Positions 18,301 through 25,190 of a DNA stretch of 64,000 nt are shown here, in pieces. The stretch spans positions 20,123 through 84,122 of the forward strand of contig JAWLHK010000019.1 of NCBI GenBank assembly GCA_041690355.1. The letters are read 5' to 3'. Position numbers and translations under genes: made by a program. Origin of the DNA: JAWLHK01 sp041690355 [NCBI: bacterium]. GTDB taxonomy: Bacteria > J088 > JAWLBW01. The notes below the pieces were generated by a model. That model was not told the origin of the DNA, made no database searches, and saw nothing but the letters and a program-made list of their open reading frames with translations. Positions within the stretch are counted from its first letter, which is position 1. Every line of letters begins with the position of its first letter.

Positions 18301-18902
18301 TACTCGGCGGCCTCGTCGCCGCGGTTGTCTTCGAGCAGCGTGTAGCCGAGCAGGTAGAGCGCCTCTTCGATCTTGGGGTGATCGGGAAAGAGTTCGACAA
18401 ACCGCTGATAGAGCGCCGTCGACGGCTTGAAATCGATGGACGGGAGCATCGGCTCTTCGGCGGTTTCGCCGCGCGAAAACTTCTCGATCTCACGTTCGTA
18501 ATTCGCCATGGCCGTGAAGAAAGCGTCGTTCGCGCGCTCGAAATACAGCTCGCCCAGCCGGAGCATGCTGTCGGCGATGAGCGGGCTGGCAGCCTGCCGT
18601 TCGAGAAACACCTCGGTGCGCGCGATGAGCGCATCGCGGCGCCGGCGCTCCTTGGCGTGCAGCCCGTCAACGACGTTCTGATAGGTGTTCTCGATGCGGA
18701 CGGTCTCTTCCTGCTGTTTCTTCTCGATAATCGCGCGGATGCGTTCGCGCTGCTCGGCAATCCGCCGCTCGAAGGTCTCGATGCGCAGCCGGATCGCTTC
18801 GACCCGCGCGGCCTCGAGGTACGGCGGCACGGCCTCGTTCGCCGCCGCCGGTCCGGCGAAAGCGAGAAGGAGAAACCCGAGGAGCAGGCCGAACCGCAGC
18901 AT
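15348..18902 (-). CDS. Very large exported TPR protein (GltD/AgnA-like)
   Basis: An 1184-residue periplasmic protein. The start at 18902 overlaps the stop of the preceding gene by one base (TGATG). It begins with a signal peptide (LRFGLLLGFLLLAFAGPAAA). The frame is open 98 codons further upstream, but that stretch lies inside the previous gene and is Arg-rich shadow. After a coiled coil (about 30-75), TPR-like repeats run almost to the end, for instance PSIDFKPSTALYQRFVELF and YYKNEDWANAALVYENYI. Near the C-terminus a module (EWASAALYLIGEAYQNF ... APVPPELSEEE) is shared with the lipoprotein at 22638-23840. It is probably a scaffold subunit spanning the periplasm. Confidence 0.78.
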   Translation of the reverse strand: MLRFGLLLGFLLLAFAGPAAANEAVPPYLEAARVEAIRLRIETFERRIAEQRERIRAIIEKKQQEETVRIENTYQNVVDGLHAKERRRRDALIARTEVFLERQAASPLIADSMLRLGELYFERANDAFFTAMANYEREIEKFSRGETAEEPMLPSIDFKPSTALYQRFVELFPDHPKIEEALYLLGYTLLEDNRGDEAAEYFQRLLRIRPDSKFAAEVHFRMGEFWFEVGEYRTALAAYNETLKLKDPSLYDKALYKMGWTHYRLGELEQANRYFIAVIDDADRRRTGESAMRREALKYIGISFSDEGGLAALEAFMQRIGERRYAIDLYLGYADVLFDQTRYLEGIEAYLRVTELFPLHTGNPELLVKVMETYQRLSDLESAFAIRSRLVREYGPASTWFRHYAGTSTAPAADPALAGRTRELTENLQYEYAKFWHARALKLSGDESDSFVPVPEPKGDEKKPDDKKADAKKREGRKDLDTAGDVEPNEVRAARYYQTAADSYADFLRWFPESKRGAEVGFLLAEILFAKRQWAEAGERYRGVTQDLVTPNNKFFADAAWNMVLSYRNWLAEYETGFTGRKALGYFEAMVKRGGEPVTDATEQAQLGALPQFPQEAQKLLEAARYYMDLFPQSERNATLVYNNGQILLRYGRYGDARAVFLTFIDTWPTHDLVFDALKNVVITFTLERNFNALNQYAYEVLESSLGRRDEVAQYLGGILSASIFKDAQSEEQKGNRRRAAVIYQDMVGRFPTSEFADDALFNAGLNLEKEARYYESIAVFERLLAAYPTSEFIPKAVFLLARNNERVLNYLGAVRYYLKLAREFPNEKEGPDAVYNSALLLEKMGDLDRAASVYLEYVNRYPKRTDLAQVLFFAADAYYKNEDWANAALVYENYIRGKHEPKELLVEAWYKWAMCEEKLGNAERSRELLVETTNVYKAWTAGGKIAPPGYGAHGAFLAAQERFDEYAAMKLTLPASRMAKQLEQKAAELQKIVGVMTEVVMFGDPEWASAALYLIGEAYQNFADTLFTAPVPPELSEEEAEIYQLELQDQAFPIEDKALQAFQRQLDTSLKNGIENEWTELTRTRLRKLNPNLERARANERTVLGQNEFFYRFGPTTDRAAGYEIRDGKVLYADQTGVEEGKEKKIELTRAQRSILKGGTRSTLLLSGEGLVIEAPRELRLAN

Positions 18903-21436
18903 CAGCGGGCCTCCTGCGGATTCAGATTCAGCGGGCGGCCGCCATCCGTGGCCGGAACCACCGGTTCGAACTGAAACTCGAGCGGCGTCTCGCGCGGCTC
19001 CCGTTCCCGTTCGGTCATGACGGCGCTCTCGGCGCCCCCCTGCAGCTTCTCGAGCTGAAGCTGGGCTTCCTGCAGCGCCTTGGCCAGCGCGACGACTTCG
19101 CTGCCCAGGGTCAGCAGCTCGCGGCCGTAGGAGCTGTCGACGCTCCCCGTTTCGCGGGCCAGCGCCTCGGGGCTGAAGTCTTCGACACCGGGCCACGGCC
19201 CCGCCTCGTCGCGGGTCGCCAGGGTGTCGTCGTAATATTCTTTCAGCTTGACGAGCCGATCCTGCTTTTCGGTGAGCAATTCACGCACGCGCTCGTCTTC
19301 GAGTTCCTTGACGCGCCAGGCGGTATCCAGGGCGCCCAGATCGGCGCGCGCCGCCGTGCCGGCGACCCGCTCGCGCACCCGGCCGAATTCTTCCTGCGCG
19401 TAGACGCCGCGGGTCGTGCGCGCCGCCATTGCGATGTCGCGGGCCACGAAGCGGTATCGCGTCAGCGCGACCCGTTCACCCTCGGCCCGCGCCCGCGTCC
19501 CCAGGTAGATGTGCTCCTGAATGTCGGCGACGGCGTTGCCGAGGTCGCGCAGGGCCTGCTGCAGTTCGACCGACTGGCGGAAAAGGATGCCGGCCTGGCG
19601 CACGAAATCATAGCGCTCGGTCACCCGCTGACGGCGGAAGATGAGGCCCTGCAGGCGGTCCTCGACATAGATCGTGTACTCGAGGGCGGCGTCGATCCAG
19701 CGGTCGTCGAGGCTCGCCTCGCGCGTCAGCTCGACCAGGTTGCGCCGGGCCTTCATGAGGTATTCATCGGCCCACAGGGGACGATCGACTTCGGCGATCC
19801 GGCGTGCGTCTGCCCCACGGGCGGTGTCGAGACCGATCTCGGGGTGAATCTGGAGCAGATACTGCGCCAGCGCGCCAAGCGTCTGCTGCCGGCGCACGGT
19901 TTCGGAGGCCACGTCGGCCGGCGTGTAGCGGAAACTCGCCAGATCGTTGCGGATCCGGCGGACGCTGCGCAGGACCTCGAGTTCCTTCGGGTCGGCGCGC
20001 TTGATGAACGGGCGCAGGCGCAGCTCGAGAATGCGCTCCTGCAGGCTGTAGAGCGCGTCGGACAGCTCGAGACGGATGGTGTTTTCGAGGGCGGCCGGAT
20101 CGTCGCCGGTGCCCCGCTGCGAGGCCGCGAGCACTTCGAGCTGATCCAGCTCGCGATACAGGTCGCGGATGGTTTCTTCGAGCCCGGTGACTTCGTCGAT
20201 GACCGTGGCCGCTTCGCGCACCTTCTCGCCCTCGCGCACCCAGAGCCCGATCTGCGTGGGCAGGGTGACCCCGCGTTCGCTCTCGACGAGGCGGGCGTAG
20301 AAGATCTCGGGCGAGGTGACGTCGACCGCATAGCGCTGCAGCTGCGACACGAGGCGCTCCATGAGCACGCGGGTGTCTTCGAAGTGCCCATAGGCCTGAT
20401 TGAACCGGCGTTGTTCGATCGTGAGATAGCCCACGAGCAGCGAGGCCTCGAGCACCCGCGGGCTCTGCGGATGCTCTTCGAGCAGGCGCCGCACCCGCTC
20501 CAGCGCGCTCAACACGTTGTCGGATCGCAGCAGCACCCAGGCGCTCTCGAGAAGCGCCGCATCGGCATATCGCCCCTCGCCCGGCACGCGGTCGTACGCC
20601 GCCAGGGCCTCCTCGGCGCGGCCCGCATCCGCATAGATCCGGGCGGTCGAGAGGGCGATGATTTCGCGGAAACGGGCGAGACGCTCGGCCCCTTCGGGCC
20701 CCGATCCCGGTCCCCGCTCAGGCAAAGCGGCAGGCAAGGCGGCATCGGCGGCCTGGAAAAGGCGGATGGCGGCCGTGACGTTGCCGGCATAGACAGCCTC
20801 GATCGTGCCCAGGTGAAACAGGGCCTCGGCGTGAAACCGGGAGCCCGGCGCGACCTCGCCGAGATAGCGGCGGGCATCGGTGACGTTGCCGGCATAGAGG
20901 GCCCGCCCCAGGCCGTAGGCGGCCATGCTGCGCTCTTCGCCCGGCACGTCGGCGCGCGCGAACCAGGTCTGCGCTTCGTCGAGTTCACCCATGCGCACGG
21001 CGATGTCGGCAAGCCGGGCCGCCGCCCTGGATGCGTGCTTGCCATGCCGGTCCATTTCGAGCACCCGGCGAAACCAGTAGGCCGATCCGGGCCAGGCGCC
21101 GACGTGGAAAAGACTTTCGGCGAGCCGGAAGCGCGCTTCATAGAGCGACCCTTCGCCGAGCGGTTCGTTGACAAGGGCCATCAGGTAGGCCGCGGCCCCC
21201 TGGTAATCGGCAATGCGGTACAGCGACGTGGCAAGGGCCCAGCGCTGGCGATAGAGAATGCGTTGCAGGCGCTGCTGATAGAGGTCGGCCTCCGGCGCCG
21301 ACAACATCGGCGGCAGAGCCGCGGCCGTCACCGCAGGCGCGGCGGTATCAGCGGCGCGAGCAGGACGCGCAGCGGATACCATCGCCAGCAGGCAGCCTCC
21401 CAGGACAATCCTGGTTTGCCAGCGTGCGCAGCGCAT
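18902..21436 (-). CDS. Exported TPR and coiled-coil protein
   Basis: An 844-residue protein with a signal peptide (IVLGGCLLAMVSAARPARA, cleaved near residue 29). TPR-like repeats fill residues 55-400 (RFRLAESLFHVGAWPGSAYWF; FHLGTIEAVYAGNVTAAIRLF). The C-terminal half is mainly long helices with coiled-coil character (VRELLTEKQDRLVKLKEYYD). It sits between the proline-rich protein (3-bp gap) and the 1184-residue TPR protein (1-nt overlap), so it is tightly coupled to both and likely a subunit of the same periplasmic assembly. I do not recognise a close named relative. Confidence 0.72.
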   Translation of the reverse strand: MRCARWQTRIVLGGCLLAMVSAARPARAADTAAPAVTAAALPPMLSAPEADLYQQRLQRILYRQRWALATSLYRIADYQGAAAYLMALVNEPLGEGSLYEARFRLAESLFHVGAWPGSAYWFRRVLEMDRHGKHASRAAARLADIAVRMGELDEAQTWFARADVPGEERSMAAYGLGRALYAGNVTDARRYLGEVAPGSRFHAEALFHLGTIEAVYAGNVTAAIRLFQAADAALPAALPERGPGSGPEGAERLARFREIIALSTARIYADAGRAEEALAAYDRVPGEGRYADAALLESAWVLLRSDNVLSALERVRRLLEEHPQSPRVLEASLLVGYLTIEQRRFNQAYGHFEDTRVLMERLVSQLQRYAVDVTSPEIFYARLVESERGVTLPTQIGLWVREGEKVREAATVIDEVTGLEETIRDLYRELDQLEVLAASQRGTGDDPAALENTIRLELSDALYSLQERILELRLRPFIKRADPKELEVLRSVRRIRNDLASFRYTPADVASETVRRQQTLGALAQYLLQIHPEIGLDTARGADARRIAEVDRPLWADEYLMKARRNLVELTREASLDDRWIDAALEYTIYVEDRLQGLIFRRQRVTERYDFVRQAGILFRQSVELQQALRDLGNAVADIQEHIYLGTRARAEGERVALTRYRFVARDIAMAARTTRGVYAQEEFGRVRERVAGTAARADLGALDTAWRVKELEDERVRELLTEKQDRLVKLKEYYDDTLATRDEAGPWPGVEDFSPEALARETGSVDSSYGRELLTLGSEVVALAKALQEAQLQLEKLQGGAESAVMTEREREPRETPLEFQFEPVVPATDGGRPLNLNPQEAR

Positions 21437-21439
21437 CGG

Positions 21440-22450
21440 TCAGTACGCATCCTCCTCGGCGACTTCGAAGCTGATGCCGGGGCGGTTCTGGATGCTCGTA
21501 AACGTGCCCCCCTTGTCGAAGAGGCGTACCGACAGGTTGAGCTGCTTGCCTTCGTTGGCGGTGAAGTATTCGCTGGTGGTCAGCTTGAGCCGCGCTCCGT
21601 GCCCGAAGTCGAACATCCCCTCGTCGCCGTGCACGACGACTTCCATGTCGATCTTGTGCTTGCCCGGGAGAATGCTCCCCTTGTAGATCACGTCGTCGAG
21701 CGCCGCCTTGTCGCCGGCGAATTTCTTGCTGTAGATCTGGTGGCCGTCGAGAAAGTAGGTGACCGAGTCGATGACGAAGTCCTCGCCGAGCGCGTTCTCG
21801 TTGCGTACGAGCACGCGCGTGCCGGCCGTGAAGCCTTTCGAGACCCGCTCGCCGTACGTGATGATGCGGCTCTTGGTCTCGATGACCCGCTCGCGCAGCA
21901 GGGCGAGCTGGCGCTGCAGGTCCTGAAGTTCCTGCTGGTAGTTGTCGTCGAGCGTCAGCTCCATGCTCTCAGGCCGGTAGCTCTGCGCAACCTGGATCTC
22001 TTCGGGCACGCGCAGCTTCTCGCGTTCAGGCGGCGGCTCGACCGGAATCAGCGGTGCCGGCTTGGCGGGCGGGAGAACCGGCCCCTGCTCGACCATCTTC
22101 ACGACCGGCGTCTCGGGGGCCGCGACCACGGGCGGCGGAGGGGGCGGCGTCGGCTCGGGTTCGGGAGCCGCCACGACCGGGGCGGGCTCGGGTTCGGCCG
22201 GACGATACTCTTCGAATTCGATCGGCTCGGCGCCGAGGTCGATCGGTTTGACCTCGATCGTCTCGAGCCCACGGTTGCCCGTCGACGCCCCCGGATCGAT
22301 CTCCTGAATCTCAGGCCGGATCTCTTCGAAGGCATTAATATCGATGTTAACGTCCCCCTCCTGGGCGAACGCCGGCACCAGGCGGATGACGGAGGCCAGA
22401 ACGAGCATGAGGAGGCCGAAGACCGCAAGCCTCTTATCGTTACGTTTCAA
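21440..22450 (-). CDS. Exported proline-rich protein with a C-terminal beta domain
   Basis: A 336-residue protein, first gene after the cluster promoter. The TTG at 22450 is chosen because AGAAGGG precedes it and the product then starts with a normal signal peptide (KRNDKRLAVFGLLMLVLASV ... AFAQ). A GTG start at 22510 would add 20 odd residues. Residues 60-150 are rich in Pro and Glu (PEPEPTPPPPPPV), likely an extended spacer across the periplasm. A short coiled coil follows (about 165-200), then a domain of about 130 residues predicted to be beta-rich (RVLVRNENALGEDFVIDSVTYF). Such Pro-rich proteins are often misnamed dihydrolipoamide acetyltransferase; no lipoyl or acyltransferase motif is present. 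Role unknown, probably structural. Confidence 0.68.
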   Translation of the reverse strand: MKRNDKRLAVFGLLMLVLASVIRLVPAFAQEGDVNIDINAFEEIRPEIQEIDPGASTGNRGLETIEVKPIDLGAEPIEFEEYRPAEPEPAPVVAAPEPEPTPPPPPPVVAAPETPVVKMVEQGPVLPPAKPAPLIPVEPPPEREKLRVPEEIQVAQSYRPESMELTLDDNYQQELQDLQRQLALLRERVIETKSRIITYGERVSKGFTAGTRVLVRNENALGEDFVIDSVTYFLDGHQIYSKKFAGDKAALDDVIYKGSILPGKHKIDMEVVVHGDEGMFDFGHGARLKLTTSEYFTANEGKQLNLSVRLFDKGGTFTSIQNRPGISFEVAEEDAY

Positions 22451-22554
22451 GCGTCCCTTCTCTCTGATGGCGGCTGTACGGCAGGGTTCCTGCATGGGGA
22501 GTCGGTGCACAATCGGGCAGAAACAAGCACTTAAGCCGGTTTTTCAGGTTGTTC

Positions 22555-22584
22555 ACTCTAGCAAAACCGCGCTCGCCTTGTCAA
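22555..22584 (-). promoter_or_regulatory. Promoter of the TPR/AgmX cluster
   Basis: On the minus strand a perfect -35 TTGACA (22584-22579), an 18-bp spacer and -10 TAGAGT (22560-22555). The predicted start near 22548 gives a leader of about 98 nt to the TTG at 22450. It would drive the six tightly packed genes down to 10998. Confidence 0.6.
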
Positions 22585-22637
22585 CCGGCGTTTGATTTGC
22601 GCGCGCCAAACCAAGCCTCTGAAACTCCATCGTTTTT

Positions 22638-23840
22638 TCAGGGGACGGGCGGCAACTGTTCCGCCGGCGGCGCTGCGGGTGACGCCGGGGGCGACAGCGA
22701 GGTGGCCGGCCGGGCCTCCTCCGTGCCGGCGGCCTTGAATTCCCCCAGGCTGCGCAGCTCGACCAGCCGCTCGCGGGCCCGATCGACCCACTCGGTCTGC
22801 AGGGCAAGCCGGTTGGCGAACCGGATGATGCGGTCGTAGGCGATGATCGCCTTCTTGCGCACCGGCTCGGTCATCTCGCGCAGCTCCTCCCGATAGACCA
22901 CCCGTTCCTCTTCGGTCAGATCGGGGGGGAGCGGGGCGGCATGAAGGGCGCGGTAGAATTCTTCGTAGTTGTGGCCGATGCGATAGACGGCCGCCGTGGC
23001 CCAGACTTCGTTGTGAATCTGCAGGGTGCGCATGTAGTGCCGCTGTGCGCGCAGCAGCGCCTCGGCCTTACGGTTGAGATCGGTCTCCATCCGGTCCTGC
23101 GGCAGCGCGAGCGTGACGGCGGCAAACCGGCGGTGGTGCGCTTCGCCCAGAGCGAACTCGGCGCGGGCCAGCCATTCGTTGTCTGCGTACGGCTGCCCCT
23201 TCAGATAGCGCCGGAAGTCGCCAATGACGGTCTCGAGGCTCTCGATCGCGGAATCGGCGGCAGGGGTCTCGTCGGCGCCGTGGGCATTCAACGCCGCAAT
23301 GCCGGCCCGCGCGCGCCAAGCCAGGACCTGATCGGCTTCGAGCTCGGGCCGGAGCGCAAGCTCGTCGAACACGCCGGCCGCCTCGCCCCACCGGCCGCCG
23401 CGCTCGTGCAGGATGCCCATGTGCAGCAGCACGTCCTGGTTCAGGGCGGCGTCGGCCCCGATCAGCTCGCGGGTGGCCCGGTAGTACTCGAGGGCGCGTT
23501 CGTCTTCGCGCAGCTGCTCGAGGCAGAGCCCGCCGTTATAGAAGGCGAGGACGCGGTACGGGGAATCGGGGAATTTATCGATGATCCGCCGGTAGAGGTT
23601 GAACGCCTTCTTCCACTCCCGGACGTCATAGGCCGCGGCCGCCCGGCGAAACAGGTCGGTATCGGTGTAGATGTCGAGCCCTTCGGGGCCGTAGTCGAAG
23701 TAGTAGGGGGCCATCTGTACGCGCTCGACGGCGCCCGGCGCCTGCGGCTGCGACGGGGCAACCGCAAGGTCGGGCACCGGCCGATTTCCCGCGCACCCGG
23801 CGATGGCGAGCGCAAGCAGAAGAGCGGCGGCGCGCACCAT
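22638..23840 (-). CDS. TPR lipoprotein
   Basis: A 400-residue lipoprotein with lipobox IAGC (Cys16) and no Asp at +2, so it is expected in the outer membrane. TPR-like repeats cover about 65-330 (FRRAAAAYDVREWKKAFNLY, then YNGGLCLEQLREDERALEYY). The last 120 residues contain a module, VWATAAVYRIGHNYEEF ... APLPPDLTEEER, that recurs near the end of the 1184-residue TPR protein at 15348-18902. Its ATG overlaps the stop of the zinc-ribbon/receiver gene by one base (TGATG), so the two are co-translated. It may anchor the periplasmic TPR scaffold to the outer membrane. Confidence 0.77.
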   Translation of the reverse strand: MVRAAALLLALAIAGCAGNRPVPDLAVAPSQPQAPGAVERVQMAPYYFDYGPEGLDIYTDTDLFRRAAAAYDVREWKKAFNLYRRIIDKFPDSPYRVLAFYNGGLCLEQLREDERALEYYRATRELIGADAALNQDVLLHMGILHERGGRWGEAAGVFDELALRPELEADQVLAWRARAGIAALNAHGADETPAADSAIESLETVIGDFRRYLKGQPYADNEWLARAEFALGEAHHRRFAAVTLALPQDRMETDLNRKAEALLRAQRHYMRTLQIHNEVWATAAVYRIGHNYEEFYRALHAAPLPPDLTEEERVVYREELREMTEPVRKKAIIAYDRIIRFANRLALQTEWVDRARERLVELRSLGEFKAAGTEEARPATSLSPPASPAAPPAEQLPPVP

Positions 23841-24421
23841 CAGACGCCCTGGCTCTGCCCTTTGAAGAGAATCTGGAGGACTTTGTAGACGCGCTTGGCC
23901 AGATCGACCGGGTCGGGGCTCGTCCCCTTGTTGACGTAGCTCGACGGCTCGACCTGCGCAAGAAAGGCCTTGAAACGCTCGTCGCAGGGGCGGCTCGTGA
24001 AAAAGAGAATCGGGATCGGGCGGGTGCGGCCCGCCTGCTTTTCGATGTTGCGCAGGCTCATGGCCGCCTGCACACCGGTCATCGTGGGCATCTCGACGTC
24101 CAGAATCGCCAGCGAGATCGGCAGGTTGGCCTTCATGCGCTTCGTGACCACGCTGATGAACTCGACCCCGTTCGCCGCCGAAACCACCTCTTTGGCGATC
24201 TTCTGCTGGATGAGCATTTTTTCGAGGATGCCGCGCAGCGAATCCGAATCGTCGGCCAGGGCCACACACTTGACCAGCTCCAGCGCTTCCTGCGCCTTAT
24301 CTTCGTCGGGGATGACGAGACCGCAGATGGGGCAATGGGTGATCTCGTTGCCTTTCTGGACGACGACATAGCCCTGGACTTCAACCCCGCAACTGGGACA
24401 GTACACGCGTTTCTGAGACAT
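23840..24421 (-). CDS. Zinc-ribbon and receiver-domain protein
   Basis: A 193-residue cytoplasmic protein. The N-terminus is a four-cysteine zinc ribbon (Cys8, Cys11, Cys30, Cys33). A response-regulator receiver follows from residue 52, with the acidic pair in ADDSDS, the phosphoacceptor Asp108 in AILDVEMP, Thr142 and Lys165. There is no DNA-binding output, so the phosphorylated form probably acts by protein contact. It is the first gene of a two-gene unit with the TPR lipoprotein and lies at the head of the whole cluster, which makes it a candidate switch for the trans-envelope complex. The cognate kinase is not obvious; the hybrid kinase at 8318-10807 and CheA at 41651-43771 are the nearest. 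Confidence 0.78.
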   Translation of the reverse strand: MSQKRVYCPSCGVEVQGYVVVQKGNEITHCPICGLVIPDEDKAQEALELVKCVALADDSDSLRGILEKMLIQQKIAKEVVSAANGVEFISVVTKRMKANLPISLAILDVEMPTMTGVQAAMSLRNIEKQAGRTRPIPILFFTSRPCDERFKAFLAQVEPSSYVNKGTSPDPVDLAKRVYKVLQILFKGQSQGV

Positions 24422-24457
24422 CGTTCACGTTTCCGACGGATTAACTCTCCAACCCAT

Positions 24458-24487
24458 ATCATACTCGAAGTGCACCGCAGAGTTCAA
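24458..24487 (-). promoter_or_regulatory. Promoter of the zinc-ribbon/receiver gene
   Basis: On the minus strand -35 TTGAAC (24487-24482), an 18-bp spacer and a good -10, TATGAT (24463-24458). Predicted start near 24451, giving a leader of about 30 nt to the ATG at 24421. Confidence 0.55.
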
Positions 24488-24503
24488 AACCGGCGCCGCG
24501 GCC

Positions 24504-24532
24504 TTGAACATTCCATGCGGGCGGGGTACAAG
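24504..24532 (+). promoter_or_regulatory. Promoter of phhB
   Basis: -35 TTGAAC (24504-24509), a 17-bp spacer and -10-like TACAAG (24527-24532). It is divergent from the promoter at 24458-24487, with the -35 elements 16 bp apart. An AAGGAG ribosome-binding site follows, 6 nt before the ATG at 24553. Confidence 0.4.
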
Positions 24533-24552
24533 GGCCTGACAAGGAGATTCTC

Positions 24553-24852
24553 ATGCCCCGCACCCCTCTTCTCGACGAAACCGCCCTCGCCCGCGCCCTT
24601 GCCGATCTCCCCGGTTGGTCGCGTGCCGACACGAAACTCACGCGGACGTTCGATTGCGGCACGTTCGCCGGCGCGCTGCGCCTGGTCAACGCCGTCGGGC
24701 AGGCGGCCGAGGCGGCCGACCATCACCCCGACATCGACATCCGCTACCGACGCGTGACGTTCACGCTGACGACCCACGACAGCGGCGGGCTGACGCAGCA
24801 GGATGTCGACCTGGCCCTGACCATCGACCGCCTGGCCGCCGAAGCCGGCTAA
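24553..24852 (+). CDS. phhB: Pterin-4a-carbinolamine dehydratase
   Basis: A 99-residue member of the PCD/DCoH family, which dehydrates 4a-hydroxytetrahydrobiopterin and so recycles the pterin cofactor of aromatic amino acid hydroxylases. The signature around residues 55-80 is complete: EAADHHPDIDIRYRRVT with the catalytic histidines, followed by THDSGGLTQQDVDLA. Length matches the family. AAGGAG lies 6 nt before the ATG. No phenylalanine hydroxylase gene is adjacent. The 3' end overlaps that of the convergent khpA gene by 4 nt (24849-24852). Confidence 0.93.
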   Translation: MPRTPLLDETALARALADLPGWSRADTKLTRTFDCGTFAGALRLVNAVGQAAEAADHHPDIDIRYRRVTFTLTTHDSGGLTQQDVDLALTIDRLAAEAG

Positions 24853-25079
24853 TCGATGATCTCGAGGGTGAATTTCTTGTTGTGCTTTCCGCTGACGGCC
24901 ATGAGCAGGGTGCGGATCGCCTGCGCATGCGTGCCGTTCTTGCCGATGACCTTTCCGACGTCGTCCTTGCGCACCTTGAGTTCAAGCACCGAGACGTGAT
25001 CGCCGTCGAGCTGTCGGACGTGTACCGACTCCGGATCATCGACGAGCGCCCGCGCAATCTGTTCAACCAGTTCCTTCAT
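24849..25079 (-). CDS. khpA: KH-domain RNA-binding protein KhpA
   Basis: A 76-residue single KH domain (KhpA/YlqC family). The RNA-contacting GxxG loop is present as GKVIGKNG at residues 42-49. Homologues bind small RNAs and mRNAs, often as a dimer with KhpB. The ATG at 25079 is chosen over an in-frame start 6 codons earlier because GGAGG sits 6 nt upstream. In many bacteria khpA lies between rpsP and rimM; here it is alone between phhB and a flippase gene. Confidence 0.92.
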   Translation of the reverse strand: MKELVEQIARALVDDPESVHVRQLDGDHVSVLELKVRKDDVGKVIGKNGTHAQAIRTLLMAVSGKHNKKFTLEIID

Positions 25080-25108
25080 GATTCGCCTCCACAGCAATGG
25101 GCCCGGTT

Positions 25109-25138
25109 AAGCTAGCAGAGGCGCGCGGGATGGGTCAA
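25109..25138 (-). promoter_or_regulatory. Possible khpA promoter
   Basis: On the minus strand -35 TTGACC (25138-25133), an 18-bp spacer and a weak -10, TAGCTT (25114-25109). Predicted start near 25102, about 23 nt before the ATG. The -35 is good, the -10 poor. Confidence 0.35.
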
Positions 25139-25190
25139 TCGAGGTCCGCACCGCACACCCGACCGCTCCGCATGCGGGTTTTCGGCGTTT

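Noticed and set aside
18903-19196. Upstream extension of the 1184-residue TPR protein
   Set aside because: The added residues are an Arg-rich shadow of the preceding gene, and the ATG at 18902 begins exactly at a signal peptide.
21440-22450. Dihydrolipoamide acetyltransferase as a name for the proline-rich protein
   Set aside because: The Pro/Ala/Glu-rich stretch only mimics the linker of those enzymes. There is no lipoyl lysine motif or acyltransferase active site, and the protein has a signal peptide.
23841-24269. N-terminal extension of the TPR lipoprotein at 22638-23840
   Set aside because: It overlaps the zinc-ribbon/receiver gene in another frame and would bury the lipoprotein signal in the middle of the chain.
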